Assembly: GCA_020425885.1 (NCBI GenBank)
Contig: JAGQRA010000541.1
Location: 1 to 9,332, forward strand
DNA: 9,332 bases
Direction of reading: 5' to 3'
Source of the DNA: Planctomycetota bacterium
GTDB lineage: Bacteria; Planctomycetota; UBA1135; UBA2386
The notes under the pieces: generated by a model
What the model was told of the DNA's origin: nothing
The model's input: the letters and a program-made list of their open reading frames with translations, nothing else
Databases searched by the model: none
Part shown: piece by piece, positions 1-6,138 of the stretch
Layout of the letters: each line of letters starts with the position of its first letter
Position numbering within the stretch: the stretch's first letter is position 1
Program-made: the position numbers and the translations under genes

Positions 1-267
1 ATCCGGAGCGTGCTGCAGAGTGCCGGCGTAGGGGTCATCGGCTACGGGCTCGCGATCGGCAACACGCCGTTCTGCACCTGCACGGTCGGGCACGACTGGG
101 CGGCGCCCGTGTTCGGCTCGAACAGCAGCCTGTTCATTCCGAACAGTCCGTTCCTGGCCGGCGTTCAGCTCGGCATCCAGGGCGCCGACCTCGGCCGGCT
201 CGGCGGCTGCGCCTCGCCGGCGGTCGAGTTGACCGATACGTTCACCTTCATCATCACCGACGTCTAA
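1..267 (+). CDS. C-terminal part of a secreted-type protein of unknown function (5' end outside window)
   Basis: The frame is open from the first base and ends with TAA at 265-267. A GTG at position 10 exists, but the frame continues upstream of it without a stop, so this is most likely the end of a longer protein. The visible 88 or so residues are rich in Gly, Ala, Leu, Phe and Asn/Thr, with two nearby cysteines (CTC) and one further Cys near the end, and they finish in alternating beta-type residues (TFTFIITDV). That composition is typical of exported beta-rich proteins, and I associate this style with the many secreted proteins of planctomycetes. No catalytic motif is visible. Its stop codon overlaps the mnmG stop on the other strand. 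The function is unknown. Confidence 0.65.
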   Translation: MRSVLQSAGVGVIGYGLAIGNTPFCTCTVGHDWAAPVFGSNSSLFIPNSPFLAGVQLGIQGADLGRLGGCASPAVELTDTFTFIITDV

Positions 268-2108
268 CCCGCGGGCTGGCGCGGACCGGCGTTGCCCCTG
301 CCGAGCATCACCAGCAACAGTTGCACGTCGGGTTGTCGCACCCCCATCACGCGTGACGCCTCGCCCACCGTCAGCGGCCGGCGCTGCGCCAACCGCAGCC
401 GCGCCTCGGTGCTGAGCCCCGGCACGCGGTCGTAGTCGAAGTTGTCGGGGATGCGCTTGTGTTCGAGCCGCCGCATGCGCTCGACGTCGATGGCCTGGCG
501 ATCGATGTAGCCGGCGTACTTGACCTCGGCCTCGACCTCGGCGCGTTCGGCGGGGTCCAACTCCATCGCCGCCAGCGCCGGACACCAGCCCTCGACATCG
601 CCGAGGCCGACCTCAGGACGCCGCAGCCACTCGGTCAGGGTCCGACCTTCGCGCCGCACCTGGTCGCACAGCTTCTTCGCCGCGCCGATCCGCGCCTCCT
701 TGCTGCGAACCGCTGCCAGCCGCGCGCCATCGACGAGGCCGAGCCGTTCGCCGAGCGACGCCAGCCTGCGGTCGGCGTTGTCGCTGCGCAGCAGCAGGCG
801 GAACTCGGCGCGACTGGTGAACATCCGATACGGCTCGCTCGGGTTGACGCGGCACAGGTCGTCGATCATGACGCCGAGGTAGGCGGTCGCCCGATCGAGC
901 ACGACCGGTCCCTCGCCGCGGGCGAACCGCGCCGCGTTGATGCCCGCCATCAGGCCCTGGCCGGCGGCCTCCTCGTAGCCGCTGGTGCCGTTGATCTGAC
1001 CGGCCGCGAACAGGCCGCGCAGCGTCGCGATCTGCAGGTCGGCACGGATCTGGTCGGTGAGCACGTAGTCGTATTCGACGGCGTAGCCCGGGCGCACGAC
1101 CTCGACCTGTTCGAGTCCCGGGATCGTGCGCAGGAACTCGAACTGCACGTCCTCGGGCAGACTCGTGCTGATGCCGTTGGGGTAGATCTCACCGCCGTCG
1201 CGGCCTTCGGGTTCGAGGAAGATCTGGTGCGAGTCCTTTTCGGCGAAACGCACGACCTTGTCCTCGATGCTCGGGCAATACCGCGGCCCGGTGCCCTGGA
1301 TGCGCCCGCTGAACATCGGCGAGTGGTGCGCGTTCTGGCGGATGACCTCGTGCGTCGCCGCCGTCGTGCGCGTGATCCAGCACGGCAGCTGCTCGACCTC
1401 GAGTCGCGCGGTGCGGAACGAGAACGGCTGTGGCGGGTCGTCACCGTGCTGGATCTCGAGCTGCGCGTAGTCGATCGTGCCGCCATCGAGGCGCGGCGGC
1501 GTGCCGGTCTTGTGGCGCCCGAGGCGAATGCCGTGGCCGCGCAAGGACTCGCTGATGCGCGCGGCCGGCGGTTCGCCATGGCGCCCGCCGGGTCTTTCCC
1601 AGGAACCGGCGAACAGCCTGCCGCCGAGGAAGGTGCCGGTCGTCAGCACCACCGCCGGCGCGCGGAGTCGACGGCCATCGGCCAGCTCGACGCCGTCGAC
1701 GCGGGCGCCGTCGCCGGAGCTCGTCACCGCCACCGCCTCGCCGGCGATCACCTCGAGGTTCGGCAGCGCCATGACGCGCCCGACCATGGTCCGGTTGTAG
1801 AGTTCGCGGTCGCACTGGGCGCGCGGCGATCGGACCGCCGGTCCCTTGCTCAGATTGAGGGTGCGGAACTGGATCCCGGCGGCGTCGGTGCAGAGCGCCA
1901 TCTCGCCGCCGAGCGCGTCGACCTCGCGCACGAGCTGGCCCTTGGCGAGCCCGCCGATCGCCGGATTGCACGACATGCGCCCGATGGCCTCCGGGTCGAG
2001 CACGACCATGGCGGTGCGGGCGCCGAGCCGGACCGCTGCCGAGGCAGCCTCGACGCCGGCGTGGCCGCCGCCGATCACGATCACATCGAAGTCGCGCACG
2101 AGGCGCAA
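264..2108 (-). CDS. mnmG: tRNA uridine-5-carboxymethylaminomethyl modification enzyme MnmG (GidA)
   Basis: MnmG is a cytoplasmic FAD enzyme that works with the GTPase MnmE and methylene-tetrahydrofolate to install the (carboxymethyl)aminomethyl group at wobble U34 of certain tRNAs. The N-terminus has the FAD dinucleotide motif GGGHAG (residues 13-18) and MSCNPAIGG with Cys47. Both family signatures are present: GPRYCPSIEDKVVRF (274-288, with Cys278) and the block AGQINGTSGYEEAAGQG starting near 369. These two cysteines match the conserved pair of the E. coli enzyme. The C-terminal helical part (EVKYAGYIDRQ, DYDRVPGLS) is intact. At 614 aa the protein is close to the usual length of about 620-630. 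The first possible start is TTG at 2108, two codons after an in-frame TAA. GTG at 2099 is an alternative, and neither has a clear ribosome site. The gene lies downstream of the accessory block on the same strand, after a 306-bp spacer. Confidence 0.97.
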   Translation of the reverse strand: MRLVRDFDVIVIGGGHAGVEAASAAVRLGARTAMVVLDPEAIGRMSCNPAIGGLAKGQLVREVDALGGEMALCTDAAGIQFRTLNLSKGPAVRSPRAQCDRELYNRTMVGRVMALPNLEVIAGEAVAVTSSGDGARVDGVELADGRRLRAPAVVLTTGTFLGGRLFAGSWERPGGRHGEPPAARISESLRGHGIRLGRHKTGTPPRLDGGTIDYAQLEIQHGDDPPQPFSFRTARLEVEQLPCWITRTTAATHEVIRQNAHHSPMFSGRIQGTGPRYCPSIEDKVVRFAEKDSHQIFLEPEGRDGGEIYPNGISTSLPEDVQFEFLRTIPGLEQVEVVRPGYAVEYDYVLTDQIRADLQIATLRGLFAAGQINGTSGYEEAAGQGLMAGINAARFARGEGPVVLDRATAYLGVMIDDLCRVNPSEPYRMFTSRAEFRLLLRSDNADRRLASLGERLGLVDGARLAAVRSKEARIGAAKKLCDQVRREGRTLTEWLRRPEVGLGDVEGWCPALAAMELDPAERAEVEAEVKYAGYIDRQAIDVERMRRLEHKRIPDNFDYDRVPGLSTEARLRLAQRRPLTVGEASRVMGVRQPDVQLLLVMLGRGNAGPRQPAG

Positions 2109-2414
2109 TGGTTAGCGGCTCGGGGCCGGGGCTCCAACCCCCGGCCGATGGAAGGCTGAGATCCGGAGATCCGCATGCCCTGATCGCCCTTCTCATGCGC
2201 CCTGATCAGGGCGCGCCACTTGGACTCGGCTGTCTCCGTCATGCCGACGGATCGTGCTACGATCGTGCCGGTGAGCAGATGGGTCGCTGGGCCCACAAGG
2301 CGCGTACGATAGCAAGGCATCAAGCATCAAGCGAAAGTTGCGCTCAGCACGCAGACGCATCCGTCGTCTACAGAGTGATGGTGGAGGCCCCGGTGCGCGT
2401 AGTCCAGGGGGGAG
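2109..2414. other. 306-bp spacer between the lipoprotein gene and mnmG
   Basis: No convincing gene lies here. It holds the 18-bp palindrome listed separately, a small hairpin GATCGT-GCT-ACGATC near 2250, a weak stem AGACG/CGTCT at 2353-2369, and two direct copies of GCATCAA around 2317-2329. A minus-strand ORF of 53 codons (ATG at 2242, ending inside mnmG at 2081) is open but has no ribosome site. The mnmG promoter should lie in this spacer, but I see no good -35/-10 pair. No T-run terminator is visible after the lipoprotein gene. Confidence 0.6.
2197..2214. repeat. 18-bp perfect palindrome upstream of mnmG
   Basis: GCGCCCTGATCAGGGCGC reads identically on both strands. A partial copy, GCCCTGATC, lies at 2177-2185. 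No T-run follows on either side, so a dimeric-regulator operator is more likely than a terminator. It sits about 90 bp upstream of the mnmG start. Confidence 0.5.
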
Positions 2415-3128
2415 TCACTGACGCCGCAAGGCGCGCACGCGCAGCTTCTCGACCTTAGCAACGGTCAGAGGGAAGTCATACCAGGGCTCGGTCCGCCGAA
2501 GAGTGCGCGAACGCCCCCCTGCCACCTTGGCTGCAATCGTGAGCAGATCACCACTAATCTCGCACGCGCTTACGTCCAAAGTACCACCCGTATCCAGCGT
2601 CAAAATGTCGCCTGCCAACATCCATCTCCCTCGCGTTTCGCCCGACAGTGCAATTCGGAGTTCCAACTCACCGTCTGAACCGTATCGCTCGTAGGCAGGC
2701 ACGCCCGTGTAATGCTCATAGGTCCAGACCCCAACCATCGGCGCAGATCCTGCCACCGGTCCGCCGATGCGCATCCTCACCGGCTCTCCCGCAATCATCA
2801 TGCGCTCACCGAAGAACTCAACGTCTACGCCATCCATCACCTCACTCCCATGAAACATCACTGAGAGCTTCCCTCCTTCTAGTGAGTAATTCATATCCAC
2901 TTGCACTGCCATCCCCGAGACGAACGTCCCATCCTTTAACAATTCGAGAACCGCACAAACACCTCCCAAACTTTTCTCGACCGGCTCCCAGCGGCCCACG
3001 AGCAAGCCCGCAAGGTCCGATCTGGGATTTGCAATGCCAGATCCGCTTGTGCTAGGCATGCCCGCCATCTGACATGCCGTCAGAAGACAGAAACAAACAC
3101 TGGAGACGTTTCGGCTACGCGAGACCAT
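2415..3128 (-). CDS. Predicted lipoprotein with two lipocalin-like repeats
   Basis: This 237-aa protein has a short basic N-terminus (MVSRSRN), a short hydrophobic segment and a lipobox LTAC (residues 16-19), so it is predicted to be exported and lipid-anchored at Cys19. The mature part has two similar halves. Each begins with a VG-x-W motif (LVGRW near 43-47, MVGVW near 131-135), followed after about 20 residues by an Asp-Gly turn and strands ending in GGKLSV or GDILTL. This resembles the lipocalin-like VGxW/DGxF folds of small bacterial proteins. The tail is basic. It is the last gene of the accessory block, 48 bp after the PLA2-like gene, with only a weak AGGT upstream of its ATG. The DNA is visibly less GC-rich than the flanks. 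The function is not known. A protective (immunity) role against its neighbour is a guess from context. Confidence 0.75.
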   Translation of the reverse strand: MVSRSRNVSSVCFCLLTACQMAGMPSTSGSGIANPRSDLAGLLVGRWEPVEKSLGGVCAVLELLKDGTFVSGMAVQVDMNYSLEGGKLSVMFHGSEVMDGVDVEFFGERMMIAGEPVRMRIGGPVAGSAPMVGVWTYEHYTGVPAYERYGSDGELELRIALSGETRGRWMLAGDILTLDTGGTLDVSACEISGDLLTIAAKVAGGRSRTLRRTEPWYDFPLTVAKVEKLRVRALRRQ

Positions 3129-3176
3129 ATATCATCGACCTACTAATGGCTTTCGCATTACTGCATTAGGTGGCAG

Positions 3177-3683
3177 TCATAGCGACCCTGCTGAGAGCAT
3201 CGCAGTATTCGATACCCTGATTGGTGACGAACTTCCGAACACCCCTCGCCGCAACTCCTCATTCGTCAACAACCGCCCCAGAGGGTTATGACATCTACAT
3301 CTCTCCCAGTCCCATACTTCCGGGTCTGAACACCGAGCGCGACGCATGCCGCCCTTGCCGTCACGCACCCACCCCGGTTGCGGCAGAGGCAGGTCCAAGT
3401 TGCACCAACCACAGAAGAACCGGCCACCACACTTCCTAGTATAGCATAGCTGCGACGGCAAGCATGGGTTGCTTGCCACACCTAGCAAACACAGGGCTAG
3501 ATCCGCAAAGAACTTTTCGTTACATTCACGGCACTTACTACGAATGCGCGGCTGACCCCCTCCCAACCATGATCTCGCATCGCAACCCCACTCATCGTAG
3601 CAGGCATCGTGAAGCGCGCAGGCATATGACATGCACGACCCTTCCCAGCCATTAGGAATGTAGTCGCAGCCAGGACTGTCCAT
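3177..3683 (-). CDS. Phospholipase A2-like cysteine-rich protein
   Basis: I choose ATG at 3683 because AAAGGAG (3693-3699) lies 9 nt upstream. An upstream TTG start at 3755 would overlap the previous gene by 71 bp. The 168-aa product has the secreted PLA2 signature CALHDACY (residues 22-29: His25-Asp26 flanked by Cys22 and Cys28) and a following helix CNEKFFADLALC (54-65). These match the two disulfide-linked catalytic helices of PLA2 enzymes, which cleave the sn-2 acyl chain of phospholipids using a His/Asp pair and calcium. The position usually held by the second catalytic Asp (Cys-Asp-x-x-Phe) appears to be Asn55, so activity is uncertain. There are 16 cysteines, implying an oxidising destination, yet no signal peptide is visible from either start. 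The start is 1 nt after the upstream stop, suggesting translational coupling. Codon use is relaxed compared with the flanks. Confidence 0.72.
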   Translation of the reverse strand: MDSPGCDYIPNGWEGSCMSYACALHDACYDEWGCDARSWLGGGQPRIRSKCRECNEKFFADLALCLLGVASNPCLPSQLCYTRKCGGRFFCGWCNLDLPLPQPGWVRDGKGGMRRARCSDPEVWDWERCRCHNPLGRLLTNEELRRGVFGSSSPIRVSNTAMLSAGSL

Positions 3684-3684
3684 A

Positions 3685-4332
3685 CTAACTGTCTCCTTTC
3701 CGGCTTCCATACCCTGCCCCCGGGCCCGAGACTCGCATGATCTCCCGCACAGCAAGAAGGGTGAGTTGACCTACCATCATCGCAGTAAGGCCATTAGCTC
3801 TCGCCATGAGGGCACGGAGCTGAAATGCGAGCCTACTACGCACAATGTCCATCTGAACCTTTGACAGACAAACCATGCCTATTCCGTAGGCGCGCAGGTC
3901 CAGCGTGATGCTGTCTTTCAGATCCGCGCAGCTCTGCTTGCAAACGCACTCATTCCCCAGATTCTTATGGCATTGACAGACAGCACTCTTGCAATCACAA
4001 ACTTGTGTGTCTGGCGCGAGCTGCCGCGGAACAAGTAGCGATCCTCGGGCATGTCGTACGTTGGTGGACAAGTTCTCGAAATTCGGAAACTCGGGAAACT
4101 CGCGCACAATGGGTTGTGAGTTTTGCTCCGCGAACCTCGGCCCCTCTCCTTGCCTGCCTGGAGATCCTCCTGCCATTGCGACCATTGCGGCCGATGGCAC
4201 TCGGGGATGAAATCTCCAGCGGACGTGCTCGACCGCGTTGAATCTGCCGAAGGCTTCTTCACGGAAACGGAGCACGCTACTTAGGCTCTTGCCGAACTGT
4301 GGCCTGCCGCACGATTCTGTCAGACAGCTCAT
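3685..4332 (-). CDS. Unknown protein with a CxC-type cysteine cluster
   Basis: I do not recognise this 215-aa protein. Its start is supported by GTGAGG a few bases before ATG 4332. The first 100 residues are polar and look poorly structured. Residues 112-135 form a tight cysteine cluster, CxC-x4-CxC-x7-CxC-x3-C, which could bind a metal or form several disulfides. The segment 156-200 is helical, with a hydrophobic stretch (LTAMMVGQLTLLAV). There is no signal peptide. It directly precedes the PLA2-like gene: its stop TAG (3685-3687) is 1 nt from the next ATG. The two frames overlap in an open region containing a run of five Gs (minus strand), and losing one G would fuse them. It is less GC-rich than mnmG and tig. 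That the frame is coding is supported by its length, ribosome site and coupling. Confidence 0.6.
   Translation of the reverse strand: MSCLTESCGRPQFGKSLSSVLRFREEAFGRFNAVEHVRWRFHPRVPSAAMVAMAGGSPGRQGEGPRFAEQNSQPIVREFPEFPNFENLSTNVRHARGSLLVPRQLAPDTQVCDCKSAVCQCHKNLGNECVCKQSCADLKDSITLDLRAYGIGMVCLSKVQMDIVRSRLAFQLRALMARANGLTAMMVGQLTLLAVREIMRVSGPGAGYGSRKGDS
3693..3699 (-). promoter_or_regulatory. Ribosome binding site of the PLA2-like gene
   Basis: AAAGGAG on the minus strand, 9 nt before ATG 3683-3681 and inside the last codons of the upstream gene. It is one of the strongest sites in the window and decides the start of the PLA2-like protein. Confidence 0.75.
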
Positions 4333-4388
4333 CGAACTACCTCACCTGACTGTAGCAGCTTTCAACCGGCAATGAAGCCACTGCCCCA

Positions 4389-4416
4389 GGGTCGCGTCCA
4401 CCACAACGCGTCGCCC
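4389..4416. repeat. Imperfect hairpin between the third paralog and the CxC-cluster gene
   Basis: CGCGT (4393-4397) pairs with ACGCG (4406-4410) around an 8-nt loop. An outer GGG/CCC pair (4389-4391, 4414-4416) is separated by a small internal loop. It lies in the 115-bp gap within the minus-strand gene series. There is no U-tract on the downstream side of the minus strand, so it is not a standard terminator. It could be an attenuating or RNA-processing stem. Confidence 0.3.
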
Positions 4417-4447
4417 AAAAGCAAGGCCCTGCCGAGCCACGCGATTC

Positions 4448-4816
4448 CTACCGATCCACCTGCCACGTCGGCGGCAGAGCCCGAAACACCACGAAGTTCG
4501 TTGTGCCGGCTGACGCCGAGGTGCAGAACCTGTAGCGCACCAGCTCCTGCATTGCGGCTGTGTTGGTCGCCAGGAATGTTCCCGCCGAATTCGCGGTCTG
4601 CGTCCCCGAGAGCGCATCGTTCGCTGTGCTGCTCTCGCGGGTCCGCGTCTGGACTTCCCATTTCAGGTCGACGCCTTGGTGGCTAATGACCTCGACCCCG
4701 AACGTCGCCAAGTCGCCCCCCACGGGCATCCACGGCGTGTATGCCCACCCTGACGGGGTAGTCGACCCTCCTTCCCAGCCTGCGTAAAGGATCTCACCTT
4801 GAATCTGGTTGGTCAT
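4448..4816 (-). CDS. Small protein, WMP/LVRY paralog 3 (unknown family)
   Basis: 122 aa, starting at ATG 4816 with GAGG a few bases upstream, 13 bp after the second paralog. It shares the pattern of its two upstream neighbours: an N-terminal GE-I segment, PWMP followed by G (near 28-35), a central W-x-VQTRTRES strand, QELVRYRF (near 90-97), then a C-terminal strand FVVFRALPPTW. Between these are Ser/Thr/Ala/Asn-rich stretches, suggesting a small beta-sandwich with variable loops. There is no signal peptide or membrane segment. I recognise no named family. Three copies in a row suggest subunits of a hetero-oligomer or a set of variants with different loops. The function is unknown. Confidence 0.75.
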   Translation of the reverse strand: MTNQIQGEILYAGWEGGSTTPSGWAYTPWMPVGGDLATFGVEVISHQGVDLKWEVQTRTRESSTANDALSGTQTANSAGTFLATNTAAMQELVRYRFCTSASAGTTNFVVFRALPPTWQVDR

Positions 4817-4829
4817 CTTCGCACCTCGC

Positions 4830-5180
4830 TCAGTTCGGGGACCACAGGGGCTGGCAGAATTGGAAGTGGATGAAGTCAGCGCTTTCGTTGCTGCACTCGA
4901 GCACGTATCGCACGAGGTCCTGGGCGTTGTTCACGTCGAACTTGAAGACCTTGGGCGTCGTCGAGTCGATCGCCTGGCTACCGATCGAGCCCGCACCGGT
5001 ATCGTTCTCGTTCGACGTCTTGGTCTCGAGCTTGACCGTCCAGGAGTTGGCGTTTGCAACCGCGTAGACTTCTACTGCTGCGACGCCATTGTTGCCTTCT
5101 GCCGGCATCCAGAAGCCCTCGTAGCGGGTTGAACCGGCCGCCGCGTGGGCCAGAGTCTCACCGAGGATCAACATGTCCAT
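4830..5180 (-). CDS. Small protein, WMP/LVRY paralog 2 (unknown family)
   Basis: 116 aa, starting at ATG 5180 behind AAGGAG (6 nt spacing). A second ATG two codons later is farther from the site. It aligns with its neighbours over its whole length: FWMPAEGNN (near 23-31), W-TVKLETKT in the middle, AQDLVRYVLE (near 86-95) and the terminal strand FIHFQFCQPLW. It is more acidic than paralog 3, and the loop contents differ (NENDTGAGS). There is no export signal. It sits 13 bp after paralog 1 and 13 bp before paralog 3, clearly one transcript. The role is unknown. The conserved WMP and LVRY blocks are probably core strands. Confidence 0.77.
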   Translation of the reverse strand: MDMLILGETLAHAAAGSTRYEGFWMPAEGNNGVAAVEVYAVANANSWTVKLETKTSNENDTGAGSIGSQAIDSTTPKVFKFDVNNAQDLVRYVLECSNESADFIHFQFCQPLWSPN

Positions 5181-5193
5181 TGCCTTCTCCTTG

Positions 5194-5541
5194 TCAGTTG
5201 TGTGCCCAGATGGGGTTGAGCCCGCGGAAGTGCACCCACTCGGTCCCTGATGACACCAATGGCGCGTAGGTGTAGCGGACGAGTTCGAGGCATCCCGTTG
5301 CCGCCTGCGTTGACACCGCCCCCGGTGTCCCCGTGCCGACAGTCAGCGTGGCCAGGGTAGATGCCGAGGAATCACTGTCCTCGCGGTTCTTGGTCTGGAT
5401 GGCACACTGGAACGACGCGATCGTTCCGGACGCCTTGAAGAACTGCACGACCCCGGTCATGTCGTTGCCTTGGCTCGGCATCCAAGGTCCGTAGTAGGTG
5501 AGGCCGAATTCATCGGCAATGACGGTTTGTCCGATCAGCAT
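5194..5541 (-). CDS. Small protein, WMP/LVRY paralog 1 (unknown family)
   Basis: 115 aa, starting at ATG 5541 with GGAG 7 nt upstream. It is the first of three tandem paralogs. It begins MLIGQTVIAD, then YYGPWMPSQGND (near 16-27), a central strand FQCAIQTKNRED, a long Ser/Thr/Ala/Gly loop, CLELVRYTY (near 84-92) and WVHFRGLNPIW at the end. The ELVRY and HFR...W blocks align with the other two copies. There is no signal peptide and there are only two cysteines. It lies 71 bp downstream of the sigma-like gene with an inverted repeat in between. The function is unknown. A structural, oligomer-forming role is inferred only from small size, predicted beta content and triplication. Confidence 0.77.
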   Translation of the reverse strand: MLIGQTVIADEFGLTYYGPWMPSQGNDMTGVVQFFKASGTIASFQCAIQTKNREDSDSSASTLATLTVGTGTPGAVSTQAATGCLELVRYTYAPLVSSGTEWVHFRGLNPIWAHN

Positions 5542-5574
5542 ACCTGCTCTCCGATGTTGTCGTCGTGGTCTTCG

Positions 5575-5610
5575 CGGATCACCGCCGGACTCTCGCCGCG
5601 CCGTGATCCG
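5575..5610. repeat. Inverted repeat between the sigma-like gene and paralog 1
   Basis: CGGATCAC (5575-5582) is the exact reverse complement of GTGATCCG (5603-5610), separated by 20 nt. It begins right after the sigma-like stop codon (5613-5615) and fills the 71-bp gap before paralog 1. No T-run follows in the direction of transcription. It could be a dimer binding site, for example for autoregulation, or a stem that sets the ratio of the sigma-like protein to the small proteins. Confidence 0.4.
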
Positions 5611-5612
5611 AT

Positions 5613-6134
5613 CTACAAGTCACCGCCGATGGCAAACCGACGCCGGTTTTCTTCGTTTTCTGCGGCTCTCCGCGCCCGCGCGATCATTCGCTTGACGAGC
5701 TGGTTGAACTGTCCACGGGACAGGCCGAGCGCGAGCCTGGCTTGCTCACAAGTACCGCCGCCGGCCAGCATCGAGATGACCAGCCGCTGCCGCGAACCGT
5801 GGAAGAGCGCAGCGGCGGCCAGCATTTCCACTTCGGCACGCAAGGGCACCGGGCCGGGCCCATCACGAACGACGGCGATGCGATCGAGCTGGCCGGCTGA
5901 CAGCCAGGGCCGGCGGCGTAGCTCGCGATGCACGTTCTTCGCGCGCTCGTCACAGATCTTGCGCGCCAACGCCCGCAGCGAACGGACCGGACCACATGCA
6001 CCAGTCCGCACGCTGGCGCAGACTTCGAGCATCACCAGCCCGACGAAGTCATCGACTTCGGCCGCTGGCAGGAGCGAGCAAGCCCGGGTCCGCACGAACG
6101 ACAACGCGTCGTACCAAGCGGATTCGGGAATCAT
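5613..6134 (-). CDS. Sigma-70-family (ECF-like) sigma factor, divergent
   Basis: 173 aa. Residues 25-75 look like sigma region 2: an acidic AEVDDFVGLVMLEV helix (core polymerase contact), then RSLRALARKICDERAKN and a basic RELRRR, as in the LxxIARNxxxDxxRRRRR pattern of ECF factors. A linker follows, then residues 118-152 form a helix-turn-helix like region 4 (LAGGGTCEQARLALGLSRGQFNQLV). No extension or anti-sigma gene is next to it. The ATG at 6134 is preceded by only an imperfect G-rich sequence (AGGGGC directly before it), and the upstream leader ORF ends 4 nt earlier, so translation may depend on coupling. It is the first full gene of the minus-strand accessory block, so it probably directs transcription of its own operon or distant targets. 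Resemblance by motif only. A non-sigma HTH regulator remains possible. Confidence 0.65.
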   Translation of the reverse strand: MIPESAWYDALSFVRTRACSLLPAAEVDDFVGLVMLEVCASVRTGACGPVRSLRALARKICDERAKNVHRELRRRPWLSAGQLDRIAVVRDGPGPVPLRAEVEMLAAAALFHGSRQRLVISMLAGGGTCEQARLALGLSRGQFNQLVKRMIARARRAAENEENRRRFAIGGDL

Positions 6135-6138
6135 GCCC

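Noticed and set aside
459..2159. Long plus-strand ORF (566 codons) opposite mnmG
   Set aside because: It is the antisense shadow of mnmG in a high-GC gene. The translation is Ala/Arg/Asp-rich without motifs, while the minus frame matches MnmG end to end.
2100..2160. tRNA-like stretch (ATGGTTAGCGG and a GGGG/CCCC stem) at the mnmG start
   Set aside because: No T-loop TTC motif, no acceptor stem and no plausible anticodon arm. It also overlaps the mnmG start.
2081..2242. 53-codon minus-strand ORF upstream of mnmG (begins MTETAESKWRALIRAHEKGD)
   Set aside because: The start resembles those of some transposase first ORFs, but there is no ribosome site, no inverted repeats of an insertion sequence, and it runs into mnmG out of frame. 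Too weak to call.
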